This document shows positions 9,204-17,141 of a DNA stretch of 64,000 bases, piece by piece (within the stretch, counting starts at the first letter, position 1; each line of letters begins with the position of its first letter). Made by a program: the position numbers and the translations under genes. Origin of the DNA: an uncultured Collinsella sp. (GTDB lineage Bacteria > Actinomycetota > Coriobacteriia > Coriobacteriales > Coriobacteriaceae); the NCBI GenBank assembly GCA_900757495.1, contig CAAENX010000011.1, positions 62,001 to 126,000 on the forward strand. Direction: 5' to 3'. The notes under the pieces are model-generated. The model was not told the DNA's origin. It saw only the letters and a program-made list of their open reading frames with translations, and made no database searches.

Positions 9204-10499
9204 GGCCAGATAATCTTGGATGAGGTCGCAGATGGCTCGAGCGTCGTTGATGTTGATGGCTCGGGTCGCAAAGCCGGCGTCGAAGGCCTGGCGCGCCAGG
9301 GCCTCGTTGCAGGCAAGGGCCAGCGTGTGACCGTCGACCAGGTCGAGCGAGCTCTTGCCGCGCAGACGGTCGACACCCGATCGCGCGACCACGATGTTGT
9401 CGAAGCCCTCGGTCTTGTAGCCCTCAATGATCACCACATCGACATCGTTGTAGCGCGACAGCAGCTCGCGCGCGGGCATCTCGTCCTCCTCGCGCGTGTC
9501 GGCGTACTCCGCCCAGCGCGTGGCGCAGATGAGGCCCACGTGCTTGGATCCGGCCTGGTGATGACGCCAAGTGTCCTTAGCGGGCACGTCGATATCAAAG
9601 CCGTGATGTCCGTGATGCTTGAGCGAACCCACGCGCAGGCCGCGGCGGGTGAGCTCGGCGATAACTTTTTCGACGAGTGTGGTCTTGCCCGAATTTTGGT
9701 AGCCGATAAACGCGATCGCGGGGACGGCCGGGGTCAGGGCCGCAGGCGCGACGGCGACGGGTGCGCTCGCGGGTGCGTCACCCGCGGCTCCCACGGACTC
9801 AACAGCAGCGACCTGACGCTCGGCACGATCCCACACGCCCGAGCGGCCGCCCTCCTTGTGCAGCAGGCGCACGTCGACGATTTCCATGCCGCGATCGACC
9901 GCCTTGCACATGTCGTAGATTGTCAGGCACGCGGCACTCGCGCCGGTCAACGCCTCCATCTCGATACCCGTCTTGCCCGTCACGCCGGTCGTAACCAGTA
10001 CGTGAAAGCCAACCTGCCCGTCCGCGCGTGCCGGCGCCCAGCCCTCGGGCACGTCCTCGACAGGCGTCCCCGCCGGAGCGATGGGCGCAATGTCGCACTT
10101 GCTCTTGGTAATGAGCAGCGGATGGCACATGGGGATGATGTCGCTCGTGCGTTTGATGGCCATGATGCCCGCCACGCGTGCGCAGGCAAGCACGTCGCCC
10201 TTCTTGGCGCGGTCCTGCAGCACCATGGTCTGCGTCTCGGGGTGCATAAGGATGGTGCCCTCGGCGATGGCGATGCGATGGGTCTCGGCCTTGTCGGACA
10301 CGTCGACCATGCGTACCTCGCCCTTGGCGTCCACGTGCGTCAGCTCGTCGCGACGGGCGTCGCGAGCGGGCTCGATGGCAGCACCGGCAGTCGGCTGCGT
10401 GCCTGCAACGGCATCGCTGGCCACAGCCGTGACTTTGTGGGCAGACATCGCGGCCCTGCGAGCGGCCTTGGTGGCATCGGCGTACCTGCTCTTGGCCAT
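9201..10499 (-). CDS. Fused cyclic pyranopterin monophosphate synthase / molybdopterin-guanine dinucleotide protein B
   Basis: 432 residues in two joined enzymes. Residues ~59-226 are MoaC, which makes cyclic pyranopterin monophosphate from the MoaA product: MVDVSDK, RVAGIMAIKRTSDIIPMCHPL and MEALTGASAACLTIYDMCKA are its signature blocks. An Ala/Pro-rich linker (about 228-262) leads to MobB with P-loop GYQNSGKTTL (266-275) and the KHHGHHGFD and VDVVIIEGYK motifs of that GTPase. The N-terminal ~55 residues are Ala/Arg-rich and unassigned. The start follows GGAGG 8 nt upstream, 4 bp after the moaA stop. An earlier in-frame start at 10544 would lie inside moaA. Confidence 0.93.
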   Translation of the reverse strand: MAKSRYADATKAARRAAMSAHKVTAVASDAVAGTQPTAGAAIEPARDARRDELTHVDAKGEVRMVDVSDKAETHRIAIAEGTILMHPETQTMVLQDRAKKGDVLACARVAGIMAIKRTSDIIPMCHPLLITKSKCDIAPIAPAGTPVEDVPEGWAPARADGQVGFHVLVTTGVTGKTGIEMEALTGASAACLTIYDMCKAVDRGMEIVDVRLLHKEGGRSGVWDRAERQVAAVESVGAAGDAPASAPVAVAPAALTPAVPAIAFIGYQNSGKTTLVEKVIAELTRRGLRVGSLKHHGHHGFDIDVPAKDTWRHHQAGSKHVGLICATRWAEYADTREEDEMPARELLSRYNDVDVVIIEGYKTEGFDNIVVARSGVDRLRGKSSLDLVDGHTLALACNEALARQAFDAGFATRAININDARAICDLIQDYLA

Positions 10500-10503
10500 A
10501 TGA

Positions 10504-11559
10504 TCATCCTCCGATTTGGGACATAAATCGTTGCGTGCCCTCAATTATCGCGTGTTCCTGCGGTTTGTGGGCCACGGCATCGCGCCAAATCGAAAGTACC
10601 TGCATATCATCACCACGGCGCAGGGCGTCGCGCACCGAATACTCGGCATCGCTGAACAGGCACGGACGCACGTTGCCATCGGCCGTCAGGCGCAGACGGT
10701 TGCAATTCGCACAAAAATGGTTGGACATGGCGCTAATAAAGCCGACCGTTCCCGCCGCGCCCGGAAAGTGCCAATAGCGCGCAGGGCCCGCGCCGGCAGG
10801 AGCGTCGTTGATGTCGAGCGGCTCGAGCTCGCCCAGCCCCGCCGCGGCGGCCCCGGCATTGATGCGCGCCCGCAGCTCGTCGCTCGGCACGGTATCGCTC
10901 GCGTCCCACAGCTCGGGATTGAGCGCGGGCGCATGAGGGTCCACAGCGCAATGCGAGCTCGTACGCTCGTCGCCGATGGGCATGTATTCGATAAAGCGCA
11001 GGTGGATGGGGCGGTCGAGCGTGAGCCGCGCGAGAGCCGCCACATCCTGGTTGAGCCGGCGCACTACAACGCAGTTGACCTTAACGGGCTCAAAGCCCCA
11101 GGCCAGCGCCGCATCGATGCCGGCCATGGTCTGCTCGAGCCGGCCCAGGCGGGTGATCTTTCCAAACAGCACGGGGTCGAGCGTATCAAGTGAAATGTTG
11201 ACACGGTCAAGCCCGGCATCTTTGAGCTGCGGCGCCAGCTTGGGCAGCAGGGCGCCGTTGGTGGTAAGCGAGATGTCCTCGATTTGCGGAATCGCACGGA
11301 TGTCGCAAATGAGCGGGATGATGCGGCGGCTGACCAGCGGCTCGCCGCCCGTCAGACGCACGCGGCGAATGCCCTCCCCCGCCACCAGGCGCACAAAGCG
11401 GGCGATTTCCTCGGCGCTGAGCAGCTCGTCGTGCGCGCGGGGCGCCACGCCATCGGCCGGCATGCAATAGATGCAGCGGAAATTGCACTTGTCGGTAACG
11501 GCAATGCGCAGGTAGTTGATGTTGCGGCCAAAACCGTCATGTTGCACGTGCCCGTCCAC
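10504..11559 (-). CDS. moaA: GTP 3',8-cyclase (radical SAM)
   Basis: 351 residues. First step of molybdopterin synthesis. The N-terminal radical-SAM cluster motif is CNFRCIYC, followed by the SAM-binding region RLTGGEPLV; the C-terminal cluster site is FCANCNRLRLTADGNVRPCLF; and the protein ends in Gly-Gly, the C-terminal pair known to be needed for activity in MoaA. The start is a GTG at 11559 with GGGGAGGG just upstream. Forms an operon with the moaC-mobB fusion. No moaD, moaE, moeA or modABC is present in the window. Confidence 0.95.
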   Translation of the reverse strand: MDGHVQHDGFGRNINYLRIAVTDKCNFRCIYCMPADGVAPRAHDELLSAEEIARFVRLVAGEGIRRVRLTGGEPLVSRRIIPLICDIRAIPQIEDISLTTNGALLPKLAPQLKDAGLDRVNISLDTLDPVLFGKITRLGRLEQTMAGIDAALAWGFEPVKVNCVVVRRLNQDVAALARLTLDRPIHLRFIEYMPIGDERTSSHCAVDPHAPALNPELWDASDTVPSDELRARINAGAAAAGLGELEPLDINDAPAGAGPARYWHFPGAAGTVGFISAMSNHFCANCNRLRLTADGNVRPCLFSDAEYSVRDALRRGDDMQVLSIWRDAVAHKPQEHAIIEGTQRFMSQIGG

Positions 11560-11695
11560 GCAGCCCTCCCCTCACGCGGCGTTTTATTCTTCGGAAAACA
11601 TAATACCCCACGAGAGAATCATGCCGACACCCGTACGACAGGACAGGTCGCTTCGAACAAAACGGACTTTCCAAGCCCATCCTCAGCATACAAAC

Positions 11696-11752
11696 CATCA
11701 CAACATTCGATGCTTTTCCCGATTTTGGCAAAAAACGTCGAATGTTGTGATG
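11696..11752. repeat. 57-bp palindromic repeat, copy 2
   Basis: Same 15-bp arms as copy 1 (CATCACAACATTCGA and complement) around a 27-nt centre. It lies between moaA and the 3' end of the nuclease-like gene at 11795, in the same orientation as copy 3 on the far side of that gene. The rest of 11560-11794 shows no gene. Confidence 0.85.
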
Positions 11753-11794
11753 ATTTGCCTGCCCACAACACCCCGTAGAAGGACCAAAGCGCCC

Positions 11795-12832
11795 CTAAAG
11801 GCCGCCGTCCCAGTGCCGAATCACGAATTTTCGCAGGTCGTTCTGACGTTTCTGGAACGCTTCGCTTCGGTCGCACTTGAGACCCATAGCGAGTGCGATG
11901 GCGTTCATCGCCCGGTGCAATTGCAGCTGATGGGCAAACTGAGTCCCGGTGAGGACGATCATCCTAAAGCCCAGCGCGCTCAGCACAGTCATACGCTCCG
12001 CATCCGACGCGCTGCGTTGTTTATCAAGATGGTCCGAGCCGTTGTATTCAATCCCCGTACCACTCGCAGGCGCATATACGTCGATCTCGAAATACCCGGC
12101 CTTTGCGAGATACTTGAACTCGTTGGGAACATCGACCCGATGGTTGAGCTCGATCTTGGCGTATCCCAGCCCTCCCTGGGAACGTTTTGCTACGACCATG
12201 ATTGCGGTGGCCGTCTCCATGGGCGAACGCGCGCCATCGCGCACGCGCTTGAGCACGGAGGCCGCGCGTACAGCCCCCTGTCGGCATCGGTTCTCGCTGC
12301 AATAAGTTATCAAGTCGGCAACGGTATACCTCTGCCCCATCTCGATATATTTACCTGTCGACAGATGATTCAAATGGTATCGGGCGCAGATTTCATAGCC
12401 ATACTCCAGCTGCTCGAGCTCGCTCATCCACGAGCCCGCCTGAGCAAAGCACATGGCCTCATCAACCACCAAGAGACCTTCTGCCACCTCGATAAGATGA
12501 TCCGAAGGTATAGGCGCTCCAAACACGTGACGTCGAAGGCCCGCCGGCCGAGAGCGCTCAAAATCGAAGCTAACCAGCGTGTCAATGCGGTCGAGCTCCT
12601 CACGTGGAACACCAAGTGAGACCAGACAATCGGTGACAATCTCAACCGCTGCAGAAATTCTCAGCCCCTTGGCATCTAGTCCCAGTTTGGGCAGCACTTC
12701 GGCTGGCTCCGCCTCGCTGGCAAACGAATCCTCATCGTATAGGCTGCTTGCCCGCGAGAGCGGCTCGGACGGACGTACCACGTTGTGGTATAGCCAGGCA
12801 GTCTTATGGGACAGGACGATCGGCAGGTCCAT
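11795..12832 (-). CDS. Predicted nuclease-like protein (Vsr/DUF559-like C-terminal domain)
   Basis: 345 residues; I do not know a characterised relative. The N-terminal half (PIVLSHKTAWLYHNVVR onward) resembles the helical front part of actinobacterial DUF559-type proteins. The C-terminal part, about residues 230-320, has the pattern E-I-D-V-Y-A...G-I-E-Y-N-G-S-D-H...R...D-A-E-R...L-S-A-L-G-F-R, which fits the Vsr-like PD-(D/E)xK nuclease fold. No signal peptide or membrane segment. GGAGG is well spaced before the ATG. The gene stands alone and is bracketed by two same-orientation 57-bp palindromes (11696 and 12949), which suggests a cassette. Function, perhaps defence or DNA repair, is inference. 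Confidence 0.7.
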   Translation of the reverse strand: MDLPIVLSHKTAWLYHNVVRPSEPLSRASSLYDEDSFASEAEPAEVLPKLGLDAKGLRISAAVEIVTDCLVSLGVPREELDRIDTLVSFDFERSRPAGLRRHVFGAPIPSDHLIEVAEGLLVVDEAMCFAQAGSWMSELEQLEYGYEICARYHLNHLSTGKYIEMGQRYTVADLITYCSENRCRQGAVRAASVLKRVRDGARSPMETATAIMVVAKRSQGGLGYAKIELNHRVDVPNEFKYLAKAGYFEIDVYAPASGTGIEYNGSDHLDKQRSASDAERMTVLSALGFRMIVLTGTQFAHQLQLHRAMNAIALAMGLKCDRSEAFQKRQNDLRKFVIRHWDGGL

Positions 12833-12948
12833 GAGCCCTCCAATGGAGTCGGATAACCAACCTTATTCCCCTGCCCACGGGTCCGCACACCTTCGCGCGC
12901 AAGAAAGCGATTCCATCCTCGGCACGAGCCCATCCTCGGCACCCAAAC

Positions 12949-13005
12949 CGTCCCAACATTCGATGCTTTTTCCATTTTTGGCAAAAAACGTCGAATGTTG
13001 GGACG
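12949..13005. repeat. 57-bp palindromic repeat, copy 3 (compensated arms)
   Basis: Arms CGTCCCAACATTCGA and TCGAATGTTGGGACG are perfect complements, although two positions differ from copies 1 and 2. Each change is matched in the opposite arm. The 27-nt centre is nearly that of copy 2. The remaining 12833-13090 shows no gene. Confidence 0.85.
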
Positions 13006-13090
13006 GTTTGAGGCGAGTTGACGGGCACGGAGGGGTCAAAGCATCGTGCTTGGAGCGTGACTTTTTTTTCGCCCGCCGCTAACACAAACC

Positions 13091-13121
13091 TTGACTCTAC
13101 AATCGTTGTAGGGTTTTCACT
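13091..13121 (+). promoter_or_regulatory. MerR-type promoter of the MATE gene (19-bp spacer with dyad)
   Basis: -35 TTGACT (13091-13096) and -10 TTCACT (13116-13121) are separated by 19 bp instead of 17. The spacer holds the perfect dyad CTACAATCGTTGTAG (13097-13111). This over-long spacer with an internal palindrome is the hallmark of promoters activated by MerR-family regulators. No merR-like gene is adjacent. Confidence 0.65.
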
Positions 13122-13163
13122 ACACTGGTTCGTAAACAAACCCAGCCAGAAAGTGCCCCGCCC

Positions 13164-14510
13164 ATGGAACACGACCTCACCCGCGGCAATGTCCTCAAGA
13201 CCATCGCGGTCTTTGCCCTGCCTTATATGCTCTCGTACTTTTTGCAGATGCTCTACGGCATGGCCGACCTGTACATGATGGGACAGTTTAGCGGCGCCGC
13301 CGGCATCACCGCCGTGGGCAACGGCGCGCAGACGCTCTATATCATTACTGTGGCGCTCGTGGGCCTGGCCATGGGAACGACGGTCATCGTCGGCCACGCC
13401 GTGGGTTCGCGCCGCTTCGACCGCGCCGAGACCGCCATCGGCAACACCATCACGCTCTTTATGGGCGTCTCGGTGGTGCTGGCCGCCGTCCTGCTCGCAC
13501 TGTGCCCGCAGATCGTGGCACTCATTGGCACGCCGGCCGAGGCGGTCGAAGGCACCGCCGCCTACCTGCGCATCTGCTTTGTCGGCATTCCGTTTATCGC
13601 CGCGTACAACATCCTCTCCGCCATCTTTCGCGGCCTAGGCGATTCGCGCTCGCCCATGTACGTGATCGGCGTGGCGTGCATCATCAACATCGCGCTCGAC
13701 TTTTTGTTTATCGGCCACATGGGACTCGGCCCCGTGGGCGCGGCGCTCGGTACGGTAACCGCCCAGACGGCAAGCGTGGCCCTCGCACTCGTGTGGCTCA
13801 AGAGCCGCCGCACGCATATCCACCTCAAGCGCAGCCACCTGCGCCCCCAGCCCGAAGTGCTCGGTAGCATCCTTAAGATCGGCGTGCCCGTGGCCGTGCA
13901 GGACGGCTGCATCCAGGTGGCGTTTATGTTTATCACCGTCATCGCCAACCACCGAGGGCTCGTCGACGCCGCCGCTGTGGGCCTGGTCGAAAAGATGATC
14001 AGCTTTTTGTTCATTGTGCCGAGCTCCATGGGCGCCACCGTCAGCGCACTCACGGCGCAAAACGCCGGCGCGGGCAAGGGTGACCGCGCACGTCAGGTGC
14101 TCAAGGATGCCATGACCATCTCGGTAGTGTACGGCTGCCTGATCACGGTGCTGATGTGGCTGGTGGCGCCGGCGTTTATTGGCTTTTTTGCCAAGGACCC
14201 CGCAGTGGTCGCGGCCGGTACCGGCTATATGCACAGTTATATTTTCGACGCGATTTTTGCCGGCATCCACATTTGCTTTAGCGGCTTTTTCGCTGCGTAC
14301 GGCAAGAGCTACATCGGCTTTGCGCACAACGTGCTGGCCGTGGCGCTCATTCGCGTGCCGGGCGCGTGGCTGCTGTCGAACGTCTATTCCGATACGTTGT
14401 TTCCTATGGGCATCGCCTCGCCGTGCGGGTCGATTCTATCGGCGGTCATTTGTGTTGTCGCGTTTACCGTGCTCAACCGCCGCGGAGCTTTTGACAAATT
14501 GGCAGCGTAG
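13164..14510 (+). CDS. MATE-family efflux transporter
   Basis: 448 residues, about twelve hydrophobic helices, normal for the family. The N-terminal block TRGNVLKTIAVFALPYMLSYFLQMLYGMADLYMMGQF and the mid-protein GCIQVAFMFITVIANHRG match MATE cation-coupled multidrug exporters of the DinF/NorM type. The Shine-Dalgarno is weak (AGAAAG, 10 nt upstream of ATG). A MerR-type promoter lies 43-73 bp upstream, so expression is probably induced by a drug or metal. Transcription ends at the strong hairpin 14607-14647. Substrate not predictable. Confidence 0.9.
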   Translation: MEHDLTRGNVLKTIAVFALPYMLSYFLQMLYGMADLYMMGQFSGAAGITAVGNGAQTLYIITVALVGLAMGTTVIVGHAVGSRRFDRAETAIGNTITLFMGVSVVLAAVLLALCPQIVALIGTPAEAVEGTAAYLRICFVGIPFIAAYNILSAIFRGLGDSRSPMYVIGVACIINIALDFLFIGHMGLGPVGAALGTVTAQTASVALALVWLKSRRTHIHLKRSHLRPQPEVLGSILKIGVPVAVQDGCIQVAFMFITVIANHRGLVDAAAVGLVEKMISFLFIVPSSMGATVSALTAQNAGAGKGDRARQVLKDAMTISVVYGCLITVLMWLVAPAFIGFFAKDPAVVAAGTGYMHSYIFDAIFAGIHICFSGFFAAYGKSYIGFAHNVLAVALIRVPGAWLLSNVYSDTLFPMGIASPCGSILSAVICVVAFTVLNRRGAFDKLAA

Positions 14511-14606
14511 CGGGGTGACGCGAGATCGCCCTCATCGACGACATCATCAGCGATGATCCGGCAACCTACGTGACACAGATCACGGTGCCGGTTGCCCCGG
14601 CAAAGT

Positions 14607-14647
14607 AAGATCCGCCCGGAAGGCATCATGCTTTCCGGGCGGATCTT
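14607..14647. terminator. Bidirectional terminator between MATE gene and ligA
   Basis: Perfect 15-bp stem AAGATCCGCCCGGAA/TTCCGGGCGGATCTT with an 11-nt loop, placed between two convergent genes. Confidence 0.85.
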
Positions 14648-14666
14648 CAATTTGGTTATCGATGCG

Positions 14667-16895
14667 CTAAGCCTGGGGCACCTGACCAGTAGCCAAGATC
14701 TGCTCGAGTGTGTCCTCATCCAACACGGGCACACCCAGCTGCTCGGCCTTGGTGAGCTTGGAGCCTGCTTTGGGGCCGGCGATCAGATAGCTCGTCTTCT
14801 TTGAAACACTGCCCGAAACCTTGGCGCCGAGCACCTTGAGCGCCGCGCCCGCCTCGTCGCGGGTGCGGTTGACGAGCGTGCCGGTGAGCACGAAGGTCAG
14901 ACCCGCGAGCGGTTGTGCATCGGCGAGCTCGCCCGCCACGCCCGCGTCGGCTGCGGCTTGTGCATGCGCGGCGCCCAAGTCGACCTCGAGCGACAGGCCC
15001 GCCTGGCGCAGGCGCTCCAGCACGGCAAGGTTTTCGGGCACGGCCAGGAACTGCTTGACGCTCGCCGCAATCTTGGGACCGATGCCCTCACACTCGGCGA
15101 TGTCCTCTTCGCTCGCCAAGATGAGCTTGTCAATCGACAGAAATCGCTCGGCGATGACCTCGCCCACGCTCTTGCCCACGTGGCGGATGCCCAGGGCAAA
15201 CAGCACGCGACCGAGCGGCTGGCTCTTGGACTTGTTAAGCTCGGCGATGATTTTCTCGGCCGTCTTGAGGCCCACCGGGATGGGGTCGCCCTTCTTGACG
15301 CCCTTTTTGCTGTTGGAGCTGGCATAGGTGCGGCCCGTGTCCAGTCCGGCGATGTCGTCCACCGTGAGCTGGTAGAAGTCCGCGACATCATGGATCAGGC
15401 CGGCGGCGATCATCTTGTCGACGATCTCGTCACCCAGGCCGTCGACGTCCATGCAGCCACGGCTCACCCAGTGGAGCAGGCGCTCCTTGAGCTGCGCGGG
15501 GCAGTCGATGGACACGCAGCGGTAGGCAGCCTCACCGTCCTCGTGGACCACGGGGCTACCGCACACGGGGCAAACCTCGGGCATGTGCCAGTCGACCGAA
15601 TCGGCCGGGCGTTTGTCGAGCACCGGGCCCACGACCTCGGGGATTACGTCGCCCGCCTTGTGCACGATGATGGTATCGCCCTCGCGCACGTTTTTACGAC
15701 GGATCTCGTCGATGTTGTGCAGCGTGGCGCGCGCGATGGTAGAACCGGCGACCGTCACCGGATCGAACTCGGCGACCGGCGTGAGCACACCGGTGCGGCC
15801 CACCTGGATGCGAATTTCGCGCAGGACGGTCTGCTTTTCCTCGGGCGGGAACTTAAAGGCGATGGCCCAGCGCGGTGCGCGAGCGGTAAAGCCCAGGTCG
15901 AGCTGCTGCTGGAAGCTGTCGACCTTTACGACCACGCCGTCGATGTCGTAGTCCAAATCGCCGCGGTGCTCGAGGGCCTGGGCACAGAACTCATGGACCT
16001 CGGCCGGCGTGGCGCAGCGGGCCACGTTGGGGTTGACGCTAAAACCGGCGCTGCGCAGCCAGTCGAGGAACTCACGCTGGCTGTGGACGTGCAGCGGATC
16101 GGTATCGGCAATGGCGTAGATAAAGGTGGCCAGGTCGCGGCGCGCCGTGACCTTGGGATCCTTCTGGCGCAACGATCCGGCGGCGGCGTTGCGCGGGTTG
16201 GCGAAGGGGTCGCGGCCCTCGGCATCGGCCTCTTCATTCAGACGAACAAAGCTGCCTTTGGGCATATAGACCTCGCCGCGTACTTCGATGGTACGCTCGC
16301 GGTCGGCACCCATGTGGGCGAGCGCCGGCTCGGACAGGTGCATGGGCACATCCTTGATGGTACGCACGTTGAGCGACACGTCCTCGCCCGTTGTGCCGTC
16401 ACCGCGCGTGGCGGCGCGCACAAAGGTGCCGTTTTGGTAGGTAAGCGCCACGCCCAGACCGTCGATCTTAAGCTCGCAGGTATAGGTGACGCTGCCGGCA
16501 CCGAGCGCATCCTCAGTGCGCTGGAGCCACGCGTCGAGCTCGTCCAGGTCCATGGCATCGTCCATGGAATACATGCGCGCCATATGCGTGACCGGCGTAA
16601 ACTGCTCGCTCACGTAGCCGCCCACGCGCTGGGTATAGCTGTCGGGCGTCACCAGGTCAGGATAGGCCGCCTCGATCTCCTGCAGCTCAACGAGCATTTT
16701 GTCAAAGGCGGCGTCCGTGATCTCGGGCGCATCAAGCATGTAGTAACGGTAGGCGTGGTAATCGAGCTCGTGGCGCAGCTCGGCCGCGCGCGCTGCCGCC
16801 TGGGCACGAGCATCGGTCAGTGCGGCGGCATCCGCGCTCGCGGGCGCTTCGGTATCGATATCCACACCGTCACCAAACAGGCTCGATTGCTCCAT
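14667..16895 (-). CDS. ligA: NAD+-dependent DNA ligase
   Basis: 742 residues; seals nicks in replication and repair. Order of domains: Ia with HAYRYYMLDAPEITDAAFDKML, adenylation domain with active-site Lys in CELKIDGLG, OB fold, four-Cys zinc finger (CPVCGSPVVH...CVSIDCPAQ), helix-hairpin-helix repeats, and a C-terminal BRCT domain (GLTFVLTGTLVNRTRDEAG onward). The ~25 N-terminal residues are an Ala/Asp-rich extension. AAGGAG is 7 nt before the ATG. Slightly longer than the usual ~670 residues, from the N-terminal extension and an Ala-rich linker before BRCT. Confidence 0.97.
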   Translation of the reverse strand: MEQSSLFGDGVDIDTEAPASADAAALTDARAQAAARAAELRHELDYHAYRYYMLDAPEITDAAFDKMLVELQEIEAAYPDLVTPDSYTQRVGGYVSEQFTPVTHMARMYSMDDAMDLDELDAWLQRTEDALGAGSVTYTCELKIDGLGVALTYQNGTFVRAATRGDGTTGEDVSLNVRTIKDVPMHLSEPALAHMGADRERTIEVRGEVYMPKGSFVRLNEEADAEGRDPFANPRNAAAGSLRQKDPKVTARRDLATFIYAIADTDPLHVHSQREFLDWLRSAGFSVNPNVARCATPAEVHEFCAQALEHRGDLDYDIDGVVVKVDSFQQQLDLGFTARAPRWAIAFKFPPEEKQTVLREIRIQVGRTGVLTPVAEFDPVTVAGSTIARATLHNIDEIRRKNVREGDTIIVHKAGDVIPEVVGPVLDKRPADSVDWHMPEVCPVCGSPVVHEDGEAAYRCVSIDCPAQLKERLLHWVSRGCMDVDGLGDEIVDKMIAAGLIHDVADFYQLTVDDIAGLDTGRTYASSNSKKGVKKGDPIPVGLKTAEKIIAELNKSKSQPLGRVLFALGIRHVGKSVGEVIAERFLSIDKLILASEEDIAECEGIGPKIAASVKQFLAVPENLAVLERLRQAGLSLEVDLGAAHAQAAADAGVAGELADAQPLAGLTFVLTGTLVNRTRDEAGAALKVLGAKVSGSVSKKTSYLIAGPKAGSKLTKAEQLGVPVLDEDTLEQILATGQVPQA

Positions 16896-17042
16896 AGCGG
16901 TACTCCTTCGCTCGATTTCAAACGGATACTAGAGTACCACCGGTCGCAATGAGGCCGAATAGCGGTCTCGAACCGCACCGAATCGGCAGCCGCCGGACCG
17001 GGGTGGGTCGCGCGATTAAACCATGCTCTTATCAGCTCTAAA

Positions 17043-17073
17043 TGATCCGTTTTCCTCCGTCCCCAACGGATCA
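17043..17073. repeat. Inverted repeat TGATCCGTT/AACGGATCA upstream of ligA
   Basis: Perfect 9-bp arms with a 13-nt pyrimidine-rich loop, in the ligA-htrA intergenic region just before the htrA terminator. Function unknown; no gene is seen in 16896-17141. Confidence 0.4.
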
Positions 17074-17084
17074 ATAAGAAAAAA

Positions 17085-17112
17085 GGGCTGTCCCACGTTG
17101 ATGGGACAGCCC
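17085..17112 (-). terminator. Rho-independent terminator of the htrA-like gene
   Basis: Perfect 11-bp stem GGGCTGTCCCA/TGGGACAGCCC, 6-nt loop, followed on the minus strand by TTTTTTCTTATTG. Lies 30 bp downstream of the stop codon. Confidence 0.9.
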
Positions 17113-17141
17113 CCTGGCCTCGATATGTGCGAAACGGCTCG

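Noticed and set aside
11516..12619. 367-codon plus-strand ORF across copy 2 of the palindrome
   Set aside because: Opposite the nuclease-like gene and running through intergenic repeats; no ribosome site.
14913..16952. 679-codon plus-strand ORF opposite ligA
   Set aside because: Complementary-frame artefact; ligA shows every expected motif on the other strand.
16960..16980. tRNA T-arm-like sequence GCGGTTCGAGACCGC (minus strand) upstream of ligA
   Set aside because: No acceptor stem, D arm or anticodon arm at proper distances.
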